Origin: Omnitrophica bacterium GWA2_41_15 | GTDB taxonomy: Bacteria; Omnitrophota; Gorgyraeia; Gygaellales; UBA12090 | Assembly (NCBI GenBank): GCA_919901925.1 | Contig: CAKKQA010000102.1 | Location: 1 to 35,517, forward strand | DNA length: 35,517 bases | Direction of reading: 5' to 3' | Shown: in pieces, positions 1 to 7,269 of the stretch | Position numbering within the stretch: position 1 is the stretch's first letter | Layout of the letters: the number at the start of each line of letters is the position of its first letter | Position numbers and translations under genes: made by a program | The notes under the pieces: generated by a model | Told to the model about the DNA's origin: nothing | Seen by the model: the letters and a program-made list of their open reading frames with translations, nothing else | The model's database searches: none

Positions 1-272
1 TGGCCATAGAGATGTTCGTATCTGGTTGTGCCGTCGTCTAATTTTAGTTCACGGCAAAGGCCGCATTCACAAAGCAGCTTAAGTGTCCGGTAGATAGTAG
101 CATTTCCTATGGTTGAATATTTCTTTTGAACAATTCTATAAAGTTCATTGGCGGTTAGATGTTTATCTATGTTTAAGAAGATATACAATATTTCTCTTCT
201 CTGTTCGCTGTGTTTAAGATCCTTGATAGCAAGATAATCTTCGAATATTTTTTCTTCTTTTTCCCAGGCCAT
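1..272 (-). CDS. fur: Fur-family metal-responsive regulator (partial, C-terminus beyond window)
   Basis: The visible N-terminal 90 residues form the Fur winged-helix DNA-binding domain: an HSEQRREIL helix, LTANELY, then the recognition region NATIYRTLKLL followed by RYEH, where the family's metal-binding half normally begins. The gene runs off the left edge, so the His/Cys metal sites cannot be inspected. It starts at ATG 272 with no other nearby ATG; AGGAG lies rather far upstream (about 17 nt). It is preceded by its own promoter and a near-perfect Fur box (17 of 19 bases), so negative autoregulation by Fe(II)-Fur is likely. It is the last gene of the sulfur run, just after sulfite reductase, an enzyme needing siroheme and an Fe-S cluster. 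A PerR or Zur specificity cannot be excluded from the part seen. Confidence 0.9.
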   Translation of the reverse strand, partial: MAWEKEEKIFEDYLAIKDLKHSEQRREILYIFLNIDKHLTANELYRIVQKKYSTIGNATIYRTLKLLCECGLCRELKLDDGTTRYEHLYG

Positions 273-294
273 AGAAATCTATCCGTATACTCCT

Positions 295-313
295 GATAAT
301 GAAAATCGTTATC
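295..313 (-). promoter_or_regulatory. Fur box overlapping the fur start site
   Basis: GATAATGAAAATCGTTATC matches the classical 19-bp Fur box at 17 of 19 positions. The right half, GTTATC at 308-313, pairs with GATAAC at 318-323, giving an extended overlapping inverted repeat. The box lies directly downstream of the -10 hexamer, where a bound repressor would block RNA polymerase. Confidence 0.85.
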
Positions 314-315
314 AA

Positions 316-344
316 ACGATAACAGAATAAAGATTACTTGTCAA
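316..344 (-). promoter_or_regulatory. sigma70-type promoter of fur
   Basis: On the minus strand TTGACA (344-339) is followed after 17 nt by TATCGT (321-316). The -35 is perfect; the -10 matches 4 of 6. Combined with the Fur box immediately downstream it is a convincing regulated promoter. Confidence 0.65.
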
Positions 345-352
345 GTAATCTT
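330..352 (-). terminator. Hairpin after sulfite reductase, overlapping the fur -35
   Basis: AAGATTACTT-GAC-AAGTAATCTT is a perfect 10-bp inverted repeat with a 3-nt loop, starting 7 nt after the sir stop codon and followed by TATT. It can act as a weak terminator. The -35 hexamer of fur lies in its loop and right arm, so the same bases serve two roles. The short T-run keeps confidence moderate. Confidence 0.5.
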
Positions 353-359
353 TCCATAG

Positions 360-2720
360 CTATTTTTTCTGGATGACAACTGACCAATAATCCGCGCTTC
401 TTTTTTGCGCGATAATTTTATGCCCCTCGGCCTTTACTGAACCCGGGACATTTTCAATCGGGGCTCCGTCATCAAGCCATATTTCCAAAACCTCTCCGGA
501 TTTTAATTTGGCAAGCTCTACTTTGGTTTTCACGAAATTAAGCGGGCAAACTACTCCCCGAAAATCTTTTACCGCTGCCGGCTTGACCTCGAGTTGATTA
601 TCTTGCGAAGGATTTAATCCACCGCGGACAACCGATGGCAGAGCTGGCGCCTTGAAATTAAAAGAATTATCCATTCCATCATAGAGCGCTTGAATTGCCT
701 GCGCTAAATCATACGCCTCGGATTCATTTTCCCCTAAAACAGGATAATCTTTACGCTGGGCAGCTGCAACAATACCCTTAAAATGCTGCGCAACCAAACC
801 TGTTTCAATAAAATATTTAATGAACGCCTCGTAAACTTCCTCTTCGTTTTTGGGATCAACTCCTTTAGCAATAAGCAGCGCCCTGCTTGAGTAAAACACA
901 AGTTCACTTAACAATTTTTGTTTGCCGCCTTTGCCCGCTAAAGAAAGCTTATCCGTTGTTGCTTTTATATTGTTTAAATCCATTTCCAGAAGGTCAAAGA
1001 ATCCGGCAGAACATTCTCCTGCCCCGCGGTCAGCCAGAGAAAATACCTTATCCGCATCCCAATCAAAATAATAGTTTTTGTCTTCTCCAAAGCCGGGGAT
1101 ATCTTTATAGCGGCTGCAAATTTGCCTTAGGTCTTCCTTTCCTTCTTTTGCGATATACTCGCGAAAACTTTTAAACTTTCCCGCATTAGATAAATATGTG
1201 CCGAGAATAACTTTTACCAACGAAGGAAGGTCCCTGGCAGGCACTTCACCTATTTGTTCGGCAAGTTTTGTCCGGCCGTCGTGGACAACTGCCCCGGCAA
1301 ACACATTGTAAGCCGGATATAAACGCCCATCTTTGCGTAAGACTTTTCCGGAAAAACCCAAGTCTGCCGCCGGATGCTGTCCGCAGGAATTGGGACAGCC
1401 GGAGATGTTAATCTTAACCTCCCCTATCTTGTCCAAATCCAAGCCGGAAGCCAGCAAATCTTTTATCAAGGCCCTTGCCGCCTGCCGGGATAAACAAATC
1501 CCAAGCTGGCAAGTAGCCGCGCCGGCGCAGGACAATATATTGCCGTAAATAACCGGCTGATTAAAATTTTTAAAAGTACCTCCGAGAAAATTATACACAT
1601 TCCCTAAGTAGGCCATGGGCATATTTCTCAATAAAATATTCTGCCCCCTGGCCATCCTCAACACATCGTCCCCGAAGGCTTTCAAGAATTGCGCTAATTT
1701 CGATGTTTGCTGGCAAGAAATAAAACCTAACTCTATCGGAACCAACACAGAATACAAGCCATCCTGTTTTTGAGATTTTACGAAACGGGCCTTCCACAAT
1801 GAAAAGTTGTCAGCATCCCGGAATTCTTCCTCTTGAAGGCCGCTAACAGAAAAATTATTCTCAACCACAGCCGCATCCAACGGCTGAAAACCTTCTTGTT
1901 TAATTTTTGTGTATTCTTCAAAGAATTTCTTCTTAAATTCTTCTTCGCCCAGGCTATCCCACAAGAAACGTATGCGGGCGGCGTGTTTATTCTTACGATT
2001 GCCATACTTGAAAAAGACATTTTTGAGGGCTTTGGCTATCGGGTAAACCTCTTTTTCCTCGACGAAATCAAATAAAAGCCTGCCCACTGCGGATTTTGCG
2101 CCTAAACCGCCGGCAACATAAACCTTAAATCCTTTTACGCCATTTTTTATCTTGGCTATAAAACCGAGGTCCGCGATAGTAGCATACCCCTTGTCTTCAC
2201 TGGAGCCCGAAAAGGCTATCTTATATTTTCTGGGCAGGTTCCAGGAATCGCTCTCTGCAATAAGCCTGGTAGTTAAAGCAAAAGGATATGGAGAAACATC
2301 AAATTCTTCTTGCGGGTCAATTCCGGCATCGCCTTCAACTGTGATATTCCTTACTGTGTTGCCGCCGCCGCCTCTGGTTGCCAAGCCTATATCCTTTAAT
2401 TCCCTGATCACAGAAACTATATCATCAAGCTTCACATAATGAATTTGCAATTCCTGACGTGAAGTTATATGCAGGTCGCTAACGCCGTATTTTGAAGCAA
2501 TCATACCAATCTGCTCAAACTGCCCGGGAGTAACTGCCCCAGCCGCGCACCTAATCCTAACCATATAGGTATCATGTTCGCGCTGTTCGTAAACGCCGAA
2601 AGGGACACGATGGGCCTTCAATTCCGTTGCCGAGGCTGCGCCTTTCTTGTATTTATTTATTAGCTCTTCAAGCTGGTTAATTTCTCCGCCTAAATTAGTC
2701 GGCAGGCTATATGCTTTCAT
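360..2720 (-). CDS. sir: Ferredoxin-type siroheme sulfite reductase fused to a C-terminal TusA domain
   Basis: 786 residues. The first ~550 form a nitrite/sulfite reductase: two half domains and the siroheme/4Fe-4S ligands C398-x5-C404 and C442-x3-C446 (CAGAATC, GCPNSC). A helical linker follows (~550-715), then a TusA/SirA-like domain whose active-site Cys725 sits in VVCPLNFVKTK. The role is six-electron reduction of sulfite to sulfide; the TusA domain suggests hand-over of sulfur as persulfide (inference). An upstream TTG at 2726 also opens the frame, but ATG 2720 is preferred because GGAGGTGG (2734-2727) sits 6 nt before it. It overlaps hcyD by 14 nt, implying coupled translation. Nitrite reduction is possible, but the hcy neighbours argue for sulfite. 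Confidence 0.92.
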   Translation of the reverse strand: MKAYSLPTNLGGEINQLEELINKYKKGAASATELKAHRVPFGVYEQREHDTYMVRIRCAAGAVTPGQFEQIGMIASKYGVSDLHITSRQELQIHYVKLDDIVSVIRELKDIGLATRGGGGNTVRNITVEGDAGIDPQEEFDVSPYPFALTTRLIAESDSWNLPRKYKIAFSGSSEDKGYATIADLGFIAKIKNGVKGFKVYVAGGLGAKSAVGRLLFDFVEEKEVYPIAKALKNVFFKYGNRKNKHAARIRFLWDSLGEEEFKKKFFEEYTKIKQEGFQPLDAAVVENNFSVSGLQEEEFRDADNFSLWKARFVKSQKQDGLYSVLVPIELGFISCQQTSKLAQFLKAFGDDVLRMARGQNILLRNMPMAYLGNVYNFLGGTFKNFNQPVIYGNILSCAGAATCQLGICLSRQAARALIKDLLASGLDLDKIGEVKINISGCPNSCGQHPAADLGFSGKVLRKDGRLYPAYNVFAGAVVHDGRTKLAEQIGEVPARDLPSLVKVILGTYLSNAGKFKSFREYIAKEGKEDLRQICSRYKDIPGFGEDKNYYFDWDADKVFSLADRGAGECSAGFFDLLEMDLNNIKATTDKLSLAGKGGKQKLLSELVFYSSRALLIAKGVDPKNEEEVYEAFIKYFIETGLVAQHFKGIVAAAQRKDYPVLGENESEAYDLAQAIQALYDGMDNSFNFKAPALPSVVRGGLNPSQDNQLEVKPAAVKDFRGVVCPLNFVKTKVELAKLKSGEVLEIWLDDGAPIENVPGSVKAEGHKIIAQKRSADYWSVVIQKK

Positions 2721-3114
2721 TATCAACCACCTCCAAATCTACTGGTTCAGCCTTCCGGCTTTTTATCCTAAACACCTTTACTTCTTCTTTTTCCCCGGCT
2801 AAAGAAACTATTGTATATAAGATATCCGGATCATAAGCTAATTTTATATCCTCTTGGGACGGCCGGGCAGGCGAGGCCGGATGGCTGTGATAAACCGAAC
2901 ATATCTCTAACCCCTTTGCCCGGGCATCCCGCATTGCCGCAAATTGCTCTTTGGTGTCAAAAGAAAAATGCTCATTGCTCTTATCTACATTAGCTAATGC
3001 GTAAACTTGAGTTATTATACCACTACTGCCGGCAAGATATCCACAACATTCAAGCGGCGCTTCTTTTTTTGCGTGAGCGATTATGGTGTCAAGAATGTGT
3101 TTTTTTATTTTCAT
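2707..3114 (-). CDS. hcyD: JAMM/MPN metalloprotease, HcyD/Mec-type
   Basis: 135 residues, one complete JAMM (Mov34/MPN) domain. The zinc motif is intact: Glu22 in LECCG, then His76-x-His78-Pro with Ser86 and Asp89. Small bacterial JAMM proteins next to ThiF and ThiS-like genes trim a blocking C-terminal residue from the sulfur carrier and release the amino acid from the carrier-amino acid conjugate (HcyD in Wolinella, Mec+ in mycobacteria). That fits here: the carrier encoded upstream ends in GGGV and needs trimming. A repeat element occupies the gap to hcyF, and no clear Shine-Dalgarno precedes ATG 3114. Confidence 0.88.
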   Translation of the reverse strand: MKIKKHILDTIIAHAKKEAPLECCGYLAGSSGIITQVYALANVDKSNEHFSFDTKEQFAAMRDARAKGLEICSVYHSHPASPARPSQEDIKLAYDPDILYTIVSLAGEKEEVKVFRIKSRKAEPVDLEVVDNESI

Positions 3115-3126
3115 ATGCGTATTATC

Positions 3127-3252
3127 GCGTCACTGCGAGGAACCCTCTTTTTAGAATTGGTGACGAAGCAGTCTGAAGGCGAATTCTGGATTGCTTCGTC
3201 GTCCAACATTGTAGGGGCGGCACACAGTGCCGCCCCCTACCCGCAATGACGC
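3127..3252. repeat. Family A palindromic element (copy 1), disrupted by a family B palindrome
   Basis: Ends CGTCACTGCGAGGA and CGCAATGACGC are inverted; the inner boxes GACGAAGCA and TGCTTCGTC are also inverted. In the right arm a GTAGGGG...CCCCTAC palindrome (3211-3240) replaces the normal TCCTCG part, so one repeat family is nested in the other. Confidence 0.8.
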
Positions 3253-3257
3253 AAAGG

Positions 3258-4067
3258 TTATGCTTTTTTCTTCAGGTCGCAAGCTGGTTCTTCTTCATCG
3301 CGCAATTCCTTAATTGACGGATTCTTGCCGCATATAGGGCAAGACGGGTTTCTTTTAAAAGCCACCTCTCTGAATTTCATCCGTAAGGCATCAAAAATAA
3401 GCATCCTATTTACAAGAAGGTCACCCTTGCCGATCAAAAACCTCAAGCATTCGGCGGCCTGTATTGTCCCCAGCATACCGGCGACTGCCCCAAGGATCCC
3501 TGCCTGCGAGCACGTCGGCACCGCGCCTTTTGGAGGCGGAGCAGTAAATACACAGCGATAACAAGCCTCTCCCGGCTTATATGTCATAGCCTGCCCGTCA
3601 AAGCGTAATATCCCGCCGTGAGAAAACGGTTTAGCCGCTAATACGCAGGCATCGTTAATAAGGAACTTGGCCGCGAAATTATCAGTGCCGTCTATAATAA
3701 AATCATACTCTTTAATAATATCCCGGATGTTATCCGCGTAAACTCTCTCTTGATACGTGCTTACTTTAACATCTGGATTAATCGCTTTAATTTTCTCTTG
3801 GGCTGAAATCACTTTTGGCTTGCCCACATCAGGGCTAAAATGAATGACCTGGCGCTGTAAATTCGACAACTCTACATTATCACCATCAACTAAACCAATA
3901 GTGCGCACTCCTGCTGCGGCAAGATATAATGCCGCAGGCGACCCAAGCCCACCCAAGCCAATTATCAGGGCTTTCCCTGCCAAGATTCTTTCCTGGCCCT
4001 CGACGCCAACCTCGCTTAAAATAATATGCCGGCTGTAGCGCTCTATTTGTTCTTCGCTTAGATTCAT
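3258..4067 (-). CDS. hcyF: E1-like adenylyltransferase (MoeB/ThiF family), HcyF-type
   Basis: 269 residues, full MoeB/ThiF length. The N-terminal RYSRHIILSEVG motif and the nucleotide loop GLGGLG (37-42) are present, DGD follows, zinc cysteines are C169-x2-C172 and C243-x2-C246, and Cys186 (VPTCSQAGILG) is in the place of the family's conserved cysteine. It should adenylate the C-terminal glycine of the small carrier encoded upstream, before thiocarboxylate formation. The start overlaps the metY stop in an ATGA tetranucleotide, so the two are translationally coupled. MoeB is an alternative name on sequence alone, but no molybdopterin genes are near and the neighbours fit the homocysteine route. 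Confidence 0.88.
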   Translation of the reverse strand: MNLSEEQIERYSRHIILSEVGVEGQERILAGKALIIGLGGLGSPAALYLAAAGVRTIGLVDGDNVELSNLQRQVIHFSPDVGKPKVISAQEKIKAINPDVKVSTYQERVYADNIRDIIKEYDFIIDGTDNFAAKFLINDACVLAAKPFSHGGILRFDGQAMTYKPGEACYRCVFTAPPPKGAVPTCSQAGILGAVAGMLGTIQAAECLRFLIGKGDLLVNRMLIFDALRMKFREVAFKRNPSCPICGKNPSIKELRDEEEPACDLKKKA

Positions 4068-5305
4068 CGTACCCTCCCCAAACTCTGCTCTATATCCGCG
4101 ATTAAATCTCCGCTATCCTCAATGCCAACGGAAAGCCTAATCATCGTATCCTTTATCCCCATCTGAAGTTTTGTCTCATCATCGTATTCGCAAAAGATGG
4201 TCGACGCTGGATGCAATATAAGCGTCCTGTTGTCATGGAGGTTGGTGGCTTTTCTAATAAGTTTCAGCCCATTCATAAATTTAAAGCACTGTTCTTTCGA
4301 TCCCAAATCAAATGTTAAAACAGCGCCCGGCTTATCAGCGAATTGCCTGCGGGCAGTTTCATAATACGGAGAATCCTTTAGGCCGGGATGATTTACAGAC
4401 TTAACCTGGCCAGGCTTATTTAAAAATTCAGCAATCTTAAAAGTATTCGCGCAAGAAGCCTCCACGCGCAAAGGCAGTGTCTCAAGCCCTAAACTTTGCA
4501 AATAGGCGTTGTGCGGCGACATACACGCTCCTATATTCCTATACACTTCGCGCCTTAAGCGGTTGATAAAAGCAAAAGGCCCATACTTAACTACGTCGCG
4601 CTTGAGCTTAGGGTTTCTATTCCAATCATAAAGCCCGTGGTCTATAATCACCCCCCCGATAGACGTCGCGCCCCCGGAAATCCATTTTGTGCTTGAGATG
4701 ACCTCAATATCAACTCCGAATTCCTTAGCCGAGAAAACATACGGCGGGGTCATTGTTGTATCCGCGATAACCAATACGCCTTTAGATTTAGCGGCTTCGG
4801 ACAGAGCTTGGATGTCCACTACTTCAAGCTGGGGATTAGTGATTGTCTCTAAGAAAATAGCCCTTGTTCTCTCATCAATAAGTTTAAGCGTTTCTTTGGC
4901 ATTAGTCAAATCAGCATAACGCGCCTCTAATCCCCAATCCTTCAAGGTCTGCTCAAACAAAGAATAAGTATTGCCGAAAAGGTGTTTACTGGTGATGATA
5001 TTATCGCCTGTCTTGGCAATCGTAAGAATGGTGTTTGATATCGCCGCCATCCCGGAAGAAAGCGCGATTACTCCTCTAGCATCGGTGACCGCCCTTATCC
5101 TCTGCTCAAAATGCTCTACCGTAGGGTTGCTGATACGCGAATACATATGCGCAGGCTTCTTCCCGGCAAAAGCAAGCTCTAAATCCTCGGCGGTCTTGAA
5201 TTCAAATGTCACGTTGTCATAAACAGGCATATGCAAAGAGCCGTGCGGGTCTTCTTTTAAAAATTTTGTGTGTAAAATTTTGGTGATAAAGTTCAGATTT
5301 TTCAT
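4064..5305 (-). CDS. metY: PLP-dependent O-acetylhomoserine sulfhydrylase, thiocarboxylate-dependent type
   Basis: 413 residues, Cys/Met-metabolism PLP enzyme family (fold type I). The PLP lysine is Lys207 in SSTKWISGG; the SSGMAAIS and YSRISNPT motifs are intact. In W. succinogenes the homologous MetY takes sulfur from a protein thiocarboxylate to make homocysteine from O-acetylhomoserine. Here the enzyme sits between the carrier gene and the E1 gene, the arrangement expected for that pathway. It differs clearly from the second MetY at 28212-29495 ([10 protein letters not shown] motif). Cystathionine gamma-synthase or methionine gamma-lyase activity is possible from sequence alone. Confidence 0.85.
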   Translation of the reverse strand: MKNLNFITKILHTKFLKEDPHGSLHMPVYDNVTFEFKTAEDLELAFAGKKPAHMYSRISNPTVEHFEQRIRAVTDARGVIALSSGMAAISNTILTIAKTGDNIITSKHLFGNTYSLFEQTLKDWGLEARYADLTNAKETLKLIDERTRAIFLETITNPQLEVVDIQALSEAAKSKGVLVIADTTMTPPYVFSAKEFGVDIEVISSTKWISGGATSIGGVIIDHGLYDWNRNPKLKRDVVKYGPFAFINRLRREVYRNIGACMSPHNAYLQSLGLETLPLRVEASCANTFKIAEFLNKPGQVKSVNHPGLKDSPYYETARRQFADKPGAVLTFDLGSKEQCFKFMNGLKLIRKATNLHDNRTLILHPASTIFCEYDDETKLQMGIKDTMIRLSVGIEDSGDLIADIEQSLGRVR

Positions 5306-5332
5306 AATATCTCCCTAAATTAAGCCAATCAT

Positions 5333-5363
5333 TGTAGGGACAGCACAATGTGCTGTCCCTACA
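5333..5363. repeat. Family B palindrome between hcyS and metY
   Basis: TGTAGGGACAGCAC and GTGCTGTCCCTACA are perfect 14-nt arms around a short loop. It starts one base after the hcyS stop codon in the direction of transcription, so it would form a strong hairpin in the operon mRNA. Confidence 0.85.
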
Positions 5364-5364
5364 C

Positions 5365-5574
5365 TCATACCCCTCCGCCCATGAAATACAGGAAATCAAC
5401 TTCGTCGCTGTCTTTCACAAATGTTTTATCCGTATCCGCCTTATCCACAAAGCAGCCGTTTAACTGCACTGAAACCATTTCCGCAGACTCTACCTTGGCG
5501 ATCTTAAGCAATCCAGCGATTGACAAATCCGTTACGGATACTTCCTGTTCTCTGCCGTTAATCTTAATCTTCAT
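5365..5574 (-). CDS. hcyS: ThiS/MoaD-like sulfur carrier with masked C-terminus (GGGV)
   Basis: 69 residues with a beta-grasp ubiquitin-like pattern: MKIKINGREQEV start, the SVQLNGCFVDKAD middle, and a VDFLYFMGGGV end. ThiS and MoaD end in a free GG; here an extra residue or two follow (GGG-Val), so the protein must be trimmed before adenylation, which explains the JAMM protease in the same operon. The proposed role is carrying sulfur as a C-terminal thiocarboxylate for homocysteine synthesis. The start is ATG 5574 with GAGG about 11 nt upstream. A thiamin or molybdopterin carrier is less likely: a separate thiS exists at 15933-16133. Confidence 0.85.
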   Translation of the reverse strand: MKIKINGREQEVSVTDLSIAGLLKIAKVESAEMVSVQLNGCFVDKADTDKTFVKDSDEVDFLYFMGGGV

Positions 5575-5595
5575 AATCCGATTCCTCTCTTCCTG

Positions 5596-6306
5596 CTAAT
5601 CGCTCACCTTGGCTTTAACTATAACTGTTACTTCAGGATAAAGCGGGTCATTGCTTTTTATCGTAACATCCCTGATTACTTCGCCTGTTTTCACGTGAGG
5701 GCTTAATAAATCCAAAATCACATCCAACTGGGCCGCCTCGCCGGGTTTTATTTCTGCCTGCCAGCCTGCCGGCGCGCCTTTAGTTTCAAAATATGGGCTT
5801 TTGACGCCGTGAACATCCAATGCCACAATAGTGCATGGGCAAGATGTCCTTAAATCTTTAATTACCAAATTTTCTTTTCCTTTATTAAACACCTTGAAAG
5901 TTTTGTTGGACTTGCCTTGCTTTTTGCTTACATCGCCGAAATCAAAGGATACCGGATCTAAAACAACCTGCGGCCTGTTTTCTCCTGCCTCGGCTATTAT
6001 TTTTCTCTCTACGCTGGCTTTTATTTGGGGGTCTGTTATTATCTTTACGGTAAATTTATTTCCTAATTTGTAAAAAATATCTTCTTTGCTTACGCCGGTA
6101 TCTATAAGAGCGTCTATGTAACCTTTTATCTGTTTTGCTTCGGGGCAGGCACACTGGGCAAAAGGCTCACTGCAATTACAGCATTTTATCTTAGAATAAA
6201 TTTGCGCCTTTAAATCTTCTGTTTCGTTTGCTTTTACCGCCTGACAAAGAAATAATAAACAAAAAACAGCTAACCCTGCCAAACACTTCTTAAGGCTAAT
6301 TTTCAT
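5596..6306 (-). CDS. Exported DUF1573 protein with a CcmH-like cysteine-rich N-terminal segment
   Basis: 236 residues. A signal peptide (about 1-27) ends near QAVKA. Residues 38-85 carry C42, C43, C45, C52 and C54 followed by a helical stretch (PEAKQIKGYIDALIDTG) recalling the CcmH/NrfF heme-lyase domain, though the cysteine spacing differs. Residues ~110-235 form a DUF1573 Ig-like domain with the hallmark TSCPCT. The function of DUF1573 is unknown; the cysteines suggest a periplasmic redox or metal role. It starts one base after the pstB stop, so it is cotranscribed with the transporter, and it is followed by hcyS. I see no basis for naming it more specifically. Confidence 0.75.
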   Translation of the reverse strand: MKISLKKCLAGLAVFCLLFLCQAVKANETEDLKAQIYSKIKCCNCSEPFAQCACPEAKQIKGYIDALIDTGVSKEDIFYKLGNKFTVKIITDPQIKASVERKIIAEAGENRPQVVLDPVSFDFGDVSKKQGKSNKTFKVFNKGKENLVIKDLRTSCPCTIVALDVHGVKSPYFETKGAPAGWQAEIKPGEAAQLDVILDLLSPHVKTGEVIRDVTIKSNDPLYPEVTVIVKAKVSD

Positions 6307-6307
6307 A

Positions 6308-7126
6308 TTAGATCCCCTCTCCTTGCGCTACCTTGTTAATAAGACGAGCCTCTTTATCAAACCAAACCTCATCTAAAAATTCACCCTTGATATACGCCTG
6401 CGTCATTAAAGATTGCGGCGATTTAAAAACCTTATCAGCCGTATCCGCTTCCACAACCTTGCCATAATATAAAAAGACAACATAATCCGCCAGCCTTATT
6501 GCCTGCTGGATATTATGCGTCACGACGACAATCGTGTAACGCTTCTTTAATTCAATCAGCTTTCTCTCTATGCGTTCAGCCGAAAACGGGTCAAGCGCCG
6601 ATGTCGGCTCGTCGCCTAAAATAATCTCCGGCTCTATCGCCAGGCCGCGGGCAAGGCATAAACGCTGCTGTTGGCCTATGGAAAGTTTCGCGGCGTGAGC
6701 GTGCAACCTGTCTTTAACCTCATCCCAGAGGCTGGCCTCTTTTAAATAGTGTTCAACCAAACCTTCGAGTTTTCCTTTACCTAAATGATTATGAATCTTT
6801 AATCCATAGGCGACGTTCTCAAATATGGACATCGGCAAAGGAAAAGGCTTCTGGGGAAGAAGCCCCATCTTCTTGCGCAAGGAGTAAACATCTACCCCTT
6901 TGTCATAAATGTCCTGCCCATCAACAAAAACTTCGCCTGATATTATTATGTCATCATTTAATTCCAGCAGGCGGTTAAATACCTTTAGCAATGTTGACTT
7001 CCCGCAGCCTGACGGCCCGATAATAGCCGTAATCTTGCGCGCGGGGATTTCAATTGAAACATCATTCAACGCCTGATGCTGGCCGTAAGAAACGCTTAAA
7101 AGATTAGTGCGAATAGGATTATTCAT
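6308..7126 (-). CDS. pstB: Pst-type ABC transporter ATPase
   Basis: 272 residues, close to PstB size. Walker A is GPSGCGKST (37-45), signature LSIGQQQRLCLARG (148-161), Walker B IILGDEP with Glu173, and switch histidine in VVVTHN. The first glycine of the usual LSGGQ signature is Ile here, a mild departure. It energises the PstC/PstA permease. It is separated from pstA by a family A repeat (7138-7243) and nearly touches the DUF1573 gene. No phoU follows, unlike most pst operons. The family points to phosphate, but the sulfur-gene context leaves the substrate open. Confidence 0.88.
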   Translation of the reverse strand: MNNPIRTNLLSVSYGQHQALNDVSIEIPARKITAIIGPSGCGKSTLLKVFNRLLELNDDIIISGEVFVDGQDIYDKGVDVYSLRKKMGLLPQKPFPLPMSIFENVAYGLKIHNHLGKGKLEGLVEHYLKEASLWDEVKDRLHAHAAKLSIGQQQRLCLARGLAIEPEIILGDEPTSALDPFSAERIERKLIELKKRYTIVVVTHNIQQAIRLADYVVFLYYGKVVEADTADKVFKSPQSLMTQAYIKGEFLDEVWFDKEARLINKVAQGEGI

Positions 7127-7137
7127 AGTTTTACCCT

Positions 7138-7243
7138 GTCATTGCGAGGAACCCTCGCTTGGCATGATGTGACGAAGCAATCTCATTCTTTAAAACGGGA
7201 TTGCTTCGTCGCTGTAGTCAAACGAAAGCTCCTCGCAATGACG
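7138..7243. repeat. Family A palindromic element (copy 2), between pstA and pstB
   Basis: GTCATTGCGAGGA at the left end and TCCTCGCAATGAC at the right end are exact inverted repeats; the inner GACGAAGCAATC and GATTGCTTCGTC boxes are likewise inverted. It fills almost the whole 143-nt gap. Confidence 0.9.
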
Positions 7244-7269
7244 ATATGCTAGATGTAAATATGTCTATT

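Noticed and set aside
2721-2726. TTG start for sulfite reductase
   Set aside because: It would directly abut the Shine-Dalgarno sequence; ATG 2720 has the correct 6-nt spacing.
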